NCBI RefSeq assembly: GCF_024699945.1
Contig: NZ_JAJOMY010000001.1
Span: forward strand, 1,302,001 to 1,366,000
Length of the DNA stretch: 64,000 nt
Reading direction: 5' to 3'
DNA from: Phenylobacterium sp. J426
Lineage (GTDB): Bacteria; Pseudomonadota; Alphaproteobacteria; Caulobacterales; Caulobacteraceae
A program made the translations under genes and the position numbers. Positions 9,817 to 19,217 of this stretch are shown here, piece by piece; within the stretch, counting starts at the first letter, position 1; every line of letters starts with the position of its first letter. The notes below the pieces were generated by a model. That model worked only from the letters and a program-made list of their open reading frames with translations, searched no databases and was not told the DNA's origin.

Positions 9817-10671
9817 TCACGAATTGGCGGGCTTGGGAGGCGGCGGGGTTTCCAGAAGTTCGTCGAACAATAGACGCCAGCCGGCCTTGTCGTTCCGCCA
9901 GATGCGCACGTAGTGCCCGCGCCTGTCCGCGCCGTCCTTGTTCCAGCGCGCCGCGCCATAAGTCCACGCCAGGTCGCCGGCCGCCGAGGCGCTGCCGCCG
10001 AGCGGCGAATAGGCGATCGAGGTTGGCCGGGTCTCGAGCTCGGCCTCGATCTCGGCGCGACTGGTGGGCGGCCTGGCCTTCGAGCCGGTGATCCGTCCGT
10101 CGTCCGCGACCACCGCGAGGAAGGCTCTCCTTCACATCGGTGGCGGCGCGGGCGTGCAGCGCCTTCTCCGCCGTCGTGACCTCGGTCATCGCCTTGGCCG
10201 GCGAGCCGGCGCTGCGCTGCGAAAGCCTGGCGTAGGCGACCGGCGAGTCCTTCGGCGCCGCGCCCTCCGTGCTGCTCGGGGGCCGCCGCCGAACAGCCAC
10301 CTCCACGAGCCGTCCGGCTGCTTCGCCCAGACGGTGAAGTACCAGGCCCTGGGCTGGCCATCGAAGGTGTAGGGTCCGGTGGTGAAGCCCAGGTCGCCCG
10401 AGCGGGCGATGCCCGCCCAGAGCGGCCACCAGACCAGAGGCGGCCCCTTGGGCTGTGGTTTTTCGAACACCGCCTTGGCCAGCTGCGGCTCGGGCGAGAA
10501 GACGATGCCGGTGGGCGCGGCGTGCTTGTAGAAGCTGCCTTGAACGCCGAGCTCCAGCCCGTCCGCCGCAAAGGCCCGCTCGGCGGCCACGACCGGCGCC
10601 GGATCGATGTCCTTGGCCAGTGCGGGGTTGGCGACCAGCGCCACGACGAGCGCGAGGCTAAAGCGCTTCAA
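9817..10671 (-). CDS. Secreted DUF4440/NTF2-like protein (frame broken twice)
   Basis: The N-terminus [19 protein letters not shown] is a classical signal peptide with an AxA cleavage site. Then follow two NTF2/SnoaL-like halves, the first recognisable by [15 protein letters not shown] and the second by [13 protein letters not shown]. As given, the frame is broken twice: one base is missing in the G run 10278-10282, and one extra base lies at 10123-10124 (plus strand). Correcting both gives a continuous 284-residue protein from 10671 to 9817. It overlaps the end of hslV by 14 bases and ends 17 bases before hslU. No catalytic residues were recognised and the role is unknown. Confidence 0.78.
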
Positions 10672-11209
10672 CCGTCAGCTCCCCATTGGTGTAGACACAG
10701 ATCTCGGCGGCGATCGCCATCGCCTTGCGGGCGACCTGTTCCGCGTCGAGGCTTTCCACGTCCACCAGGGCTCGGGCGGCGGCGAGCGCGAAGTTGCCGC
10801 CCGAGCCGATAGCCGCAACGCCGTGCTCGGGCTCCAGCACGTCCCCCACGCCGGTGACCGTGAAGATCGAAGCCTCATCGGCGACGATCAGCATGGCCTC
10901 CAGCCGTCGCAGATAACGGTCGGTCCGCCAGTCCTTGGCCAGGTCCACGCAGGCTCGGGCGAGCTGTTGGGGATACTGCTCGAGCTTGGCCTCCAACCGC
11001 TCGATGAGCGTGAAGGCGTCGGCGGTGGAGCCGGCGAACCCGGCGATCACCCGCCCGCCCGCCAGGCGGCGGACCTTCCGGGCGGTTCCTTTGACGACGG
11101 TCTGGCCCATGGACACCTGCCCGTCGCCGGCGACCACGGTCTTCCCATTCTTCCGCACCGCCAGGATCGTGGTCCCGTGCCAATCCGGAAAGGCTGCGCT
11201 ATTCGACAT
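10658..11209 (-). CDS. hslV: HslV, peptidase subunit of the HslUV protease
   Basis: The 183-residue N-terminal-nucleophile hydrolase is related to proteasome beta subunits. Removal of the first 12 residues would expose the catalytic Thr of TTILAVRK. The [13 protein letters not shown] block is the family signature. It forms the proteolytic double ring that works with HslU. It is the first gene of the leftward hslV-(DUF4440-like)-hslU-M48 set. The start at 11209 leaves a 53-base gap to the divergent MoeB gene. Confidence 0.97.
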   Translation of the reverse strand: MSNSAAFPDWHGTTILAVRKNGKTVVAGDGQVSMGQTVVKGTARKVRRLAGGRVIAGFAGSTADAFTLIERLEAKLEQYPQQLARACVDLAKDWRTDRYLRRLEAMLIVADEASIFTVTGVGDVLEPEHGVAAIGSGGNFALAAARALVDVESLDAEQVARKAMAIAAEICVYTNGELTVEAL

Positions 11210-11262
11210 GGGCGCGATGTGAGCAGCGCGGCTCGCGAGGTCAAGCGAGGCGGGACCAAGTC

Positions 11263-12003
11263 ATGACTTTCACCGACGAAGAGATCGAACGCTACGCCCG
11301 GCACCTGGTGCTGCGCGAGGTGGGCGGTCCGGGCCAGCAGAAGCTGAAATCCGCCAGCGTGCTGATCGTCGGCGCGGGCGGCCTTGGCGCGCCAGCCTCG
11401 CTCTACCTGGCGGCCGCGGGCGTCGGCACGATCATCCTGGCCGATCCGGACGAGGTCGACCGCTCCAACCTTCAGCGCCAGGTGATCTACGCCGAGGACG
11501 ACCTCGGCCGGCCCAAGGTGGACGCCGCCGCCGACCGGCTGCACGCGCTGAACCCCCACGTCTTCGTCGCCGGCTTCAACGGCGCCTTCCATCCGGCCAA
11601 CGCCGACGAGCTGATCGAGGGCGTCGACCTGGTGCTGGACGGCACCGATGACTTCGCCGTGCGCTTTGCGGTGAACGAGGCCTGCGTCCGCCACGGCAAG
11701 ACCTTGGTGTCGGGCGCCATCGGCCGCTGGACCGGACAGGTGGGCGTGTTCGGCCGCCAGCCTTGCTACCGCTGCCTGGTGCCCGAGGTCCCACCGGACG
11801 CCGAAACCTGTGTCGCCGTCGGCGTCGTCGGCGCCCTGGCCGGCGTCATCGGCTCGATGATGGCCCTGGAAGCCGTGAAGCTGATCACCGGCGCCGGCGA
11901 CCCCCTGGCCGGCCGGCTGCTGATCTACGACGCGCTGGCGGCCGAGACCCGCACGGTGAAGGTCGCCGGCGACCCCGAGTGCCCGGTCTGCGGAGGCGGC
12001 TGA
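11263..12003 (+). CDS. moeB: MoeB/ThiF-family adenylyltransferase
   Basis: The 246-residue E1-like enzyme adenylates the C-terminal Gly-Gly of a ubiquitin-like sulfur carrier (MoaD or ThiS). The ATP-binding VGAGGLGAP is near residue 38, the catalytic Arg is in DRSNLQRQ, and two zinc CxxC pairs are present (CYRC and CPVC). There is no rhodanese domain, which fits MoeB rather than MoeBR/UBA4. MoeB and ThiF cannot be separated with certainty from sequence alone, and no moa or thi genes are nearby. Confidence 0.88.
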   Translation: MTFTDEEIERYARHLVLREVGGPGQQKLKSASVLIVGAGGLGAPASLYLAAAGVGTIILADPDEVDRSNLQRQVIYAEDDLGRPKVDAAADRLHALNPHVFVAGFNGAFHPANADELIEGVDLVLDGTDDFAVRFAVNEACVRHGKTLVSGAIGRWTGQVGVFGRQPCYRCLVPEVPPDAETCVAVGVVGALAGVIGSMMALEAVKLITGAGDPLAGRLLIYDALAAETRTVKVAGDPECPVCGGG

Positions 12004-12007
12004 CGCC

Positions 12008-14023
12008 TCAAATGTGCTTGGCGATGAAGTCGGTGGTCTTCTCGATGATCGTCTTCCAGGTCTCGGCCGACCAGTTGCTGTGACCGACACCGGGCAGCTC
12101 CACATGCTCGACCGGCTTGCCGGCCTTCTTGAGGGCCTCGGCCATCAGCGCCGACTGCTTGGGCGCGACGATCGGGTCGTTCGAGCCGTGAATCAGCAGC
12201 ACCGGGGCGGCGAACTCAGCAGCCCGCAGCCTCGGTGAGCTGTGCTGAAGCCGCGCCAGATGGACCTTCGGGTCCCCTACCTGGGTCGACCAGTACTGGT
12301 AGCTCGGCGAGTCCTCGCCATCCTCGCGCTCGGTCTTGAGCATTTCGATCAGGTCCGCGTCGCCAGCGATGGAGACGACGCACCGGTAGAGCTCGGGCCG
12401 CTTCACCGCGCCCATCAGCGAAGCGTAGCCGCCGTAGCTGGCCCCGCAGATCGCCAGACGCTTGGGGTCGGCAAGGCCCTTGCCGGTGACGAAGGCCACC
12501 GCGTCCTCAACGTCGTCCTGCATCTTGTCGCCCCAATGGCCATGGCCCATGGCGGCGAACGCCCGGCCGTATCCGCCGGAGCCCCGGAAGTTTGGCTGCA
12601 ACACCAGCCAGCCCTTGGCCGCGAGGGCTTGGACGAATGGATCGAACTGATAGCTGTCGCGCCGCTCCGGCCCGCCGTGCGGCATCGCGACCATCGGCAG
12701 GGGCCCCGTGGCGGGACCGGCGGGCGTGGTCAGGTAGGCGGTGATCTCGAGCCCGTCTCGGGTCTTGAGCCGCAGGGTCTCCATGGGCGCCAGGCGCTCG
12801 GGTTCCAGCCAGGGCTGGAGGGTGGCGACCATGTGCAGCCGACGCCCCTCGCTGTCGTACAGCAGGTAGGCGCCGGGCTCCTGCGGACCGGAAGTCTTGA
12901 TCAGCACCCGCTTGCGGTCGCTGCTGAGGTCGTAGACCTGCAGGTTGACCCGGCCCTTCGTGGCCTTGTCCACCGACTGGAGGCGCGTGGCGAGCGTCGG
13001 GTCCGTAAAATGGTATTCGAGGCGATCCCCCTGGGTGGTGAGGGCGACCAGGTCGAGCTTGTCGTCGATGAGCGAGCCATCGACGTCGCCCGCCAGCCGG
13101 CCGCCCGGAAGATCGCCGAACTCGAAGGTGCGTACGTCGAAGGTTCGGGCGATACGGAAGTTTTCGCCGCCGGGGCGCATCACCACGAGGAACTTGCCGG
13201 CTTCGCTGGACGGTCCGAGCACATCGAAGTCGGGCAGTTTGTCGAGTTCGTTCCGCCGGGCCCGCCGGATCAGCTTCCAGTCTTTCTCGCCCGGCGCGCG
13301 GCCGAAGATCGAGACCACCGTGCCGCGCCGGTTAGAGTCCATCCTCAGCAGCGGCTCGCCCTTCTGGGTGAACCAGGCGTCGGTGAGGGAGCTTCCGGTT
13401 TCCACCTGGGTCGCCACGCCGCTGTAGAGGTCGACCTTGTACAGCGCCGCACTGTTTCGCCGCGTGTCCCACGACTGCATCAGGACGGCGCGCGCGTCGT
13501 CGTGCAGCCAGTCGACCACCGTGGCCGCGTTGAACGCGCGGCGTAGCACCGAGCGGTTCTCGCTGAACAAGACGGTGGCGTCCTTCCCGTCGAGGCCGAC
13601 GGCGATCACCCGGCGGACCGGATAGCGGACGAGATAGTTGCCGACCGGCATGAAGTAGGGGTTGCCGCGCGTGTCGGCCCAGATGGAAAGCCAGATCAGC
13701 AGGCGCTCGTTGTTGCCCCACTCGACCATATCGACCTGCTGTGGGCCGATGGGGATGCGGAGGGGTGCGGCCTCCAGATCCTTGAGGCGGCTGATGTAGA
13801 CGAAGGCGGCGTCGGCATCGTCGCGCTTTTCCCGGCGAAGCACCGCCAGGTGCTCGCCGTCGGGCGAGATCGCCGCATCGATGACGACCGGCTCACGGAA
13901 AAGTTCGTCCAGGGTGTGCGGCTTTATCGCCGCCTGCGCCCCGGCGGCCTCCGGCGCGGTCCATGACGCGACAACAGGCGCAGCCGCAGCGGCGGCCACG
14001 ACGGCCCGACGCGAAATCGACAT
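12008..14023 (-). CDS. S9-family serine peptidase (prolyl oligopeptidase-like), Tat-type signal
   Basis: The 671-residue exported peptidase begins SRRAVVAAAAAAP, a twin-arginine-like signal. About 400 residues of beta-propeller follow, then an alpha/beta-hydrolase domain. The triad is visible: Ser in GASYGGY, Asp in HGSNDPIV and His in GVGHSNW. Such enzymes cleave short peptides. The start is ATG 14023, since the upstream extension to 14086 does not resemble a signal. It converges with moeB, with a gap of only 4 bases. The exact cleavage preference is not predictable. Confidence 0.92.
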   Translation of the reverse strand: MSISRRAVVAAAAAAPVVASWTAPEAAGAQAAIKPHTLDELFREPVVIDAAISPDGEHLAVLRREKRDDADAAFVYISRLKDLEAAPLRIPIGPQQVDMVEWGNNERLLIWLSIWADTRGNPYFMPVGNYLVRYPVRRVIAVGLDGKDATVLFSENRSVLRRAFNAATVVDWLHDDARAVLMQSWDTRRNSAALYKVDLYSGVATQVETGSSLTDAWFTQKGEPLLRMDSNRRGTVVSIFGRAPGEKDWKLIRRARRNELDKLPDFDVLGPSSEAGKFLVVMRPGGENFRIARTFDVRTFEFGDLPGGRLAGDVDGSLIDDKLDLVALTTQGDRLEYHFTDPTLATRLQSVDKATKGRVNLQVYDLSSDRKRVLIKTSGPQEPGAYLLYDSEGRRLHMVATLQPWLEPERLAPMETLRLKTRDGLEITAYLTTPAGPATGPLPMVAMPHGGPERRDSYQFDPFVQALAAKGWLVLQPNFRGSGGYGRAFAAMGHGHWGDKMQDDVEDAVAFVTGKGLADPKRLAICGASYGGYASLMGAVKRPELYRCVVSIAGDADLIEMLKTEREDGEDSPSYQYWSTQVGDPKVHLARLQHSSPRLRAAEFAAPVLLIHGSNDPIVAPKQSALMAEALKKAGKPVEHVELPGVGHSNWSAETWKTIIEKTTDFIAKHI

Positions 14024-14101
14024 CTGCGGAAGGCCCCCACCGAACGCAACACGGTAAGGGTGCAATCGGAACCCGTCGCTCGTCAACCGAGCGCTGACGC
14101 C

Positions 14102-15088
14102 TCAGAGCATCTGCGGCAGGACGCGGTCGGGCGGGCGGTGGCCGTCCATCCAGGTCTTGATGTTGATGATCACCTTCTCGCCCATGTCGACGCGCGCCTC
14201 GACCGTGGCAGAGCCCAGGTGCGGAAGCAGGACGGCGTTCTGCAGGTTCAGAAGCTTGGGGTTCACCGCCGGCTCGTGCTCGAACACGTCGAGGCCGGCG
14301 CCTGCGATCTTCCCCGCCTTCAGCAGTTCCGCCAGCGCATCCTCGTCGATGATCTCGCCGCGGGCGGTGTTGACGATGATGGCGTGCGGCTGGAGCAGCC
14401 TGAGGCGCCGCGCGGAGAGCAGGTGGTAGGTGGCGGGCGTGTGCGGCGAATGCACGCTGATGATGTCCATCCGCGCCAGCATCTGGTCGAGGCTGTCCCA
14501 ATAGGTGGCCTCAAGCTCTTCCTCGATGCGGGGACTGACGCGCTTGCGGTTGTGATAGTGGATCTGCAGGCCGAAGGCCTTGGCCCGGCGCGCCACTGCC
14601 GAGCCGATGCGGCCCAGCCCGATGATGCCCAACCGCTTGCCGGTCACCCGTCGGCCCAGCATCCACGTGGGCGCCCACCCCTTGAACTGGCCGGCCTGCA
14701 CCACGTTCGCGCCTTCCACGATCCGCCGCGAGACCGTCATCATCAGGGCCATGGTCAGGTCGGCGGTGTCCTCGGTCAGTACGCCAGGCGTGTTGGTGAC
14801 CGTCAGACCGCGCTCGATCGCCGCAGCCACGTCGATGTGATCGACCCCCGCGCCGAAGTTGGCGATCAGCTTCAGCTTCTCACCCGCGTGCGCCAGCAGT
14901 TGCGCGTCGATCTCGTCGGTAATGGTGGGGGCCAGAACGTCGGCGCGCTTGACCGCATCGACCAGGGCCTCGCGGCTCATCGGCTGGTCGGTGACGTTCA
15001 GCTCGGTGTCGAACAGCTCCCGCATCCGGGTCTCGACCGAGTCCGGAAGCTTGCGCGTGACGATGACTTTCGGCTTGCGGGCGGCCAT
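14102..15088 (-). CDS. D-2-hydroxyacid dehydrogenase (glyoxylate/hydroxypyruvate reductase type)
   Basis: The 328-residue NAD(P)-dependent enzyme has the Rossmann motif LGIIGLGRIGSAVA near residue 150. Its catalytic Arg is in NTARGEII, Glu in DVFEHEP and His in LPHLGSAT, the standard triad of the D-isomer-specific family. The ANFGAGVDHID segment is typical of glyoxylate reductases (GyaR/GhrB). The frame is open to 15190, but MAARKPKVIVTRKLP from 15088 is the family N-terminus. Its own promoter should lie in the 15089-15205 interval shared with the divergent SH3 gene. Confidence 0.9.
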   Translation of the reverse strand: MAARKPKVIVTRKLPDSVETRMRELFDTELNVTDQPMSREALVDAVKRADVLAPTITDEIDAQLLAHAGEKLKLIANFGAGVDHIDVAAAIERGLTVTNTPGVLTEDTADLTMALMMTVSRRIVEGANVVQAGQFKGWAPTWMLGRRVTGKRLGIIGLGRIGSAVARRAKAFGLQIHYHNRKRVSPRIEEELEATYWDSLDQMLARMDIISVHSPHTPATYHLLSARRLRLLQPHAIIVNTARGEIIDEDALAELLKAGKIAGAGLDVFEHEPAVNPKLLNLQNAVLLPHLGSATVEARVDMGEKVIINIKTWMDGHRPPDRVLPQML

Positions 15089-15205
15089 TCTTGCAAAAAG
15101 CGGGGTGCGACCTGAAAAGGGGATGTTCTGCGTCGCGTGCTTCGCGGCGCGCGATTGCTGACCCTTAGCAAAGGGGTCGGCGACGGCCAAGGCGAGGCGA
15201 AGGGG

Positions 15206-15725
15206 TTGAAGGCATTAGGCGCCGGGGGCGCCGAAGATCGGGGCTCTGGCCCTTGCGGCGGCGCTGGCTGCGGCCGGGGTCGCGCTGGCCGCCGACCGGC
15301 CGACGCCGTCCGGCCTGCCGGTGCCGCGCTATGTGACGCTGAAGTTCGGCAAGGTGAACGCGCGCGCCGGGCCCGGCGACGACCATCGGCTGCTGTGGGT
15401 CTACGGGGCCAAGGGACTCCCGGTGCAGGTGGTGGCCGAAACCGCCGAATGGCGCCGGGTCTGCGACCCGGAGGGCGGCCTGGCCTGGGTGCACAAGCGC
15501 GTCACCGACGGCCGGCGGGCGGTCATGAACCCTCAGCCGCAAGCCGTGGCCCTCTACAGGAAGCCGAAAACCGGAGCGGAAACCGCCGCTTACCTCGCCC
15601 CGCGATCCCTGGCCTCGCTCGTGCGTTGTCAAAAGGGCTGGTGCCGCGTGAAGGCCGACCGCGCCTCTGGCTGGGTGCGCGAGGGGGCCCTCTGGGGCAC
15701 CGCCGAAGCGCCGCAATGTCGTTGA
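15206..15725 (+). CDS. Secreted SH3-like domain protein (start restored by one-base correction)
   Basis: The mature part, from about 15290, carries two bacterial SH3-like units: VNARAGPGDDHRLLWVY with the typical GAKGLPVQVVAE, then LVRCQKGWCRVK. Such proteins usually sit in the periplasm and bind cell wall or partner proteins. In the given frame a stop at 15216 precedes the signal-like hydrophobic run, and no start codon lies between. Removing one G from the run 15224-15228 joins it to TTG 15206, giving MKALGAGAPKIGALAL and a good signal peptide (172 residues total). The correction is an inference. The domain call is firm. Confidence 0.72.
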
Positions 15726-15772
15726 GGCGCAGGCGCGGCTCTGATAGGGCGGCAGGCCTCTAAAGCATACGG

Positions 15773-16297
15773 ATGAACGCGATGAGCCCGGTCAAGGCGA
15801 AGGATCACTACAGCTTCGAAGAGCTGATGGCCTGCGCGCGCGGCGAGATGTTCGGCCCGGGCAACGCCCAGCTGCCCGCCCCGCCGATGCTGCTTTTCGA
15901 TCGTCTGACGCACATCGACGATCACGGCGGCGAACACGGCCTGGGCTATATCGAGGCCGAGTTCGACATCCGTCCTGACCTTTGGTTCTTCGACTGCCAC
16001 TTCCTGGGCGATCCTGTCATGCCGGGCAGCCTGGGCCTGGATGCGCTGTGGCAGCTCGTCGGCTTTTACCTGGGCTGGATCGGCGGCAAGGGCCGCGGCC
16101 GCGCCCTCGGCTGCGGCGAGGTGAAGTTCGCCGGCGAGGTCACGCCCGACATCAAGCTCGTCACCTACAAGATCCAGATGAAGCGGGTGATCAACCGCCG
16201 GCTGGTCATGGGCATCGGCGACGGCGTGCTGGAAGCCGACGGAAAGCCTATCTACACGGCGTCCGACCTGCGGGTCGGTCTCTATCAGCGGCCTTAA
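15773..16297 (+). CDS. fabA: FabA, 3-hydroxydecanoyl-ACP dehydratase/isomerase
   Basis: The 174-residue hot-dog-fold enzyme dehydrates 3-hydroxydecanoyl-ACP and isomerises trans-2 to cis-3-decenoyl-ACP, the branch point to unsaturated fatty acids. The catalytic His is in [14 protein letters not shown] and the Asp in LGLDALWQ. Start is ATG 15773; a second ATG four codons later is also possible. fabB follows 25 bases downstream, which is the classical fabA-fabB pair. Confidence 0.97.
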   Translation: MNAMSPVKAKDHYSFEELMACARGEMFGPGNAQLPAPPMLLFDRLTHIDDHGGEHGLGYIEAEFDIRPDLWFFDCHFLGDPVMPGSLGLDALWQLVGFYLGWIGGKGRGRALGCGEVKFAGEVTPDIKLVTYKIQMKRVINRRLVMGIGDGVLEADGKPIYTASDLRVGLYQRP

Positions 16298-16322
16298 GAA
16301 GCCGCGGCAACGGAAGGAAGCC

Positions 16323-17535
<1,213 letters not shown>

Positions 17536-17549
17536 CCCTGGGGCGAGCC

Positions 17550-17732
17550 TTGGCCGAGCTGCCGCCCGGAGTGCCGACCCCGCCGCGCGAGCCGACGCGC
17601 GACGAGTGCTGCGGCCGCGGCTGCGAGCCCTGCATCTTCGACTACTACGACCGCGCCCTGGACCGGTGGGAGACCCGCGTCCGCGCCCTGGGCCACGACC
17701 CGGCGCAGGTGCTGGCGGCGTATCGCGCGTGA
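17550..17732 (+). CDS. Small Cys-rich oxidoreductase-like domain protein
   Basis: The 60-residue protein from TTG 17550 contains [18 protein letters not shown], the signature of the short Oxidored-like family also found at the N-terminus of some fungal and animal proteins. Four cysteines lie within 9 residues and could bind a metal or form disulfides, but the function is not established. It begins 14 bases after the fabB stop and probably shares its transcript. A GTG at 17571 is a possible alternative start. The family match is clear by eye. The start is uncertain. Confidence 0.68.
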   Translation: MAELPPGVPTPPREPTRDECCGRGCEPCIFDYYDRALDRWETRVRALGHDPAQVLAAYRA

Positions 17733-17790
17733 CAGGTCCGGGCCAACCGGCCTAAATCCGCGCCAAATCCGACCACGAAGGGAGAATGAC

Positions 17791-18612
17791 GTGGCCGACG
17801 ACTATCAGATGCCGACGGGCGACCTGATGAAGGGCAAGAAGGGTGTCGTCACGGGCGTGGCGAACCATCAGTCCATCGCCTGGGGCATCGCGCGGCAGCT
17901 GGCCGCCCAGGGCGCCGAGATCGCCTTCCTACACCTGCCGGGCATGGAGCGCCGGGTGCAGCCGCTGGCCGACGAGATCGGCGTGAAGGTGGTCGCTCCG
18001 GTCGACGTCACCGATGACGCGGCCATGGACGCCGCCTTCTCCACGGTGAAGGACGCCTTCGGCCACATCGACTTCTTCGTCCACGCCATCGCCTTCGCCA
18101 ACAAGGACGAGCTGAAGGGCAGCTTCGTGGACAACACCACCCGCGAGGGCTTCCTGCGGGCGATGAACATCTCGGCCTTCAGCTTCGTGGACTGCGCGCG
18201 GCGCGCCGCGGAGCTTATGCCGGACGAGGGCGGCTCGATCATCACGCTCACCTACATGGGCTCGGAGCGGGCGATCCCGAACTACAACACCATGGGCGTC
18301 GCCAAGGCCGCCCTGGAGGCCGCTGTCCGCTACGCGGCCCGCGATCTGGGGCCCAAGGGCATCCGCGTCAACGCGGTCTCGCCGGGCGCGATGAAGACCC
18401 TGTCGCTGGCCGGCATCTCCGGCGGCCGCGGCATGCTGGCCAAGGGCCGTTCGCTCAGCGCCATGAAGGAAGACACTGCGATGGAGGGCGTCGCCGGCTG
18501 CGCGCTGTGGCTGCTGTCCGACCTCGGCAAGTCGACCACCGGGGAGTGCATCCATGTGGACGCCGGCTTCCACATCATGGGCTTCTCGGACGACGACGAC
18601 GCTCAGGGCTAG
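17791..18612 (+). CDS. fabI: FabI, enoyl-ACP reductase (NADH)
   Basis: The 273-residue divergent SDR performs the last reduction of each fatty-acid elongation cycle. It has the FabI-type cofactor motif GVANHQSIAWGIA and the Tyr-x6-Lys active site in YNTMGVAK. SPGAMKTLSLAGI is the substrate-loop region. Start is GTG 17791, preceded by AAGGGAG. It is downstream of fabA-fabB on the same strand but separated by a 58-base gap after the small Cys-rich gene. Its TAG stop shares CTAG with the tetR stop. Confidence 0.96.
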   Translation: MADDYQMPTGDLMKGKKGVVTGVANHQSIAWGIARQLAAQGAEIAFLHLPGMERRVQPLADEIGVKVVAPVDVTDDAAMDAAFSTVKDAFGHIDFFVHAIAFANKDELKGSFVDNTTREGFLRAMNISAFSFVDCARRAAELMPDEGGSIITLTYMGSERAIPNYNTMGVAKAALEAAVRYAARDLGPKGIRVNAVSPGAMKTLSLAGISGGRGMLAKGRSLSAMKEDTAMEGVAGCALWLLSDLGKSTTGECIHVDAGFHIMGFSDDDDAQG

Positions 18613-19217
18613 ACGGCGTAGGCCCGCATGAAGCGGCGGGCGGCCTCGGTCGCGATCCGATCGACGGCCGCCCCGTCCAGAGGGCGGTCGACGCCCAGCA
18701 GGGCGGCGGTCTGGTACGAGCCGATCACCATTCCGGCGAAGAATTCCGCCGCTTCCATCGGGTCCGGGCAAGCGACCCGGCCCGCGCGGGTCTCCATGTC
18801 GAGGAATTCGGCCAGGCGCACGCGGCTGGTGCGGGGCCCGGCCTGCCACACCGCCTGACCCAGTTCGGGGGCTTCGACCGCGCCCATCATGGCGACCCGC
18901 AGGAAGCCGCGCGAACGCTCGCTGAGCAGCTTGTCCAGGAGCACGCGGGCGAACCCGGCGAGCGCGGTCTCGGGATCAGCCGCGGCCTCCTCGGTCTCCA
19001 GCGGCGCCACCATCTCGTGAACCCGGCGGGCGGTCAGCGCCTGCACCAGCTCCGCCTTCGAGCCGTAGTGGTTGTAGATCGTCTGCTTCGAGACGCCGGC
19101 GCGGCGGGCGATCTCCTCCATCGAGGCCGAGATGCCGCGCTCGACGAAGATGTCGAGCGCCGCGTCCAGGATGGCCTCGCTCTTAGCGACGTCGATCTGG
19201 CCGGATACGCGCGCCAT
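18609..19217 (-). CDS. TetR-family repressor of the emrAB operon
   Basis: The 202-residue regulator has an N-terminal helix-turn-helix (AILDAALDIFVERGI, then IARRAGVSKQTIYNHYGSK) and an all-helical ligand domain with AefR/YdeS-like features. Its ATG overlaps the emrB stop as TGATG, so it is the last gene of emrA-emrB-tetR. An autoregulated repressor of the pump is the usual arrangement. Two palindromes with TGGAC half-sites upstream of emrA are candidate operators. The inducing compound is unknown. Confidence 0.9.
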   Translation of the reverse strand: MARVSGQIDVAKSEAILDAALDIFVERGISASMEEIARRAGVSKQTIYNHYGSKAELVQALTARRVHEMVAPLETEEAAADPETALAGFARVLLDKLLSERSRGFLRVAMMGAVEAPELGQAVWQAGPRTSRVRLAEFLDMETRAGRVACPDPMEAAEFFAGMVIGSYQTAALLGVDRPLDGAAVDRIATEAARRFMRAYAV

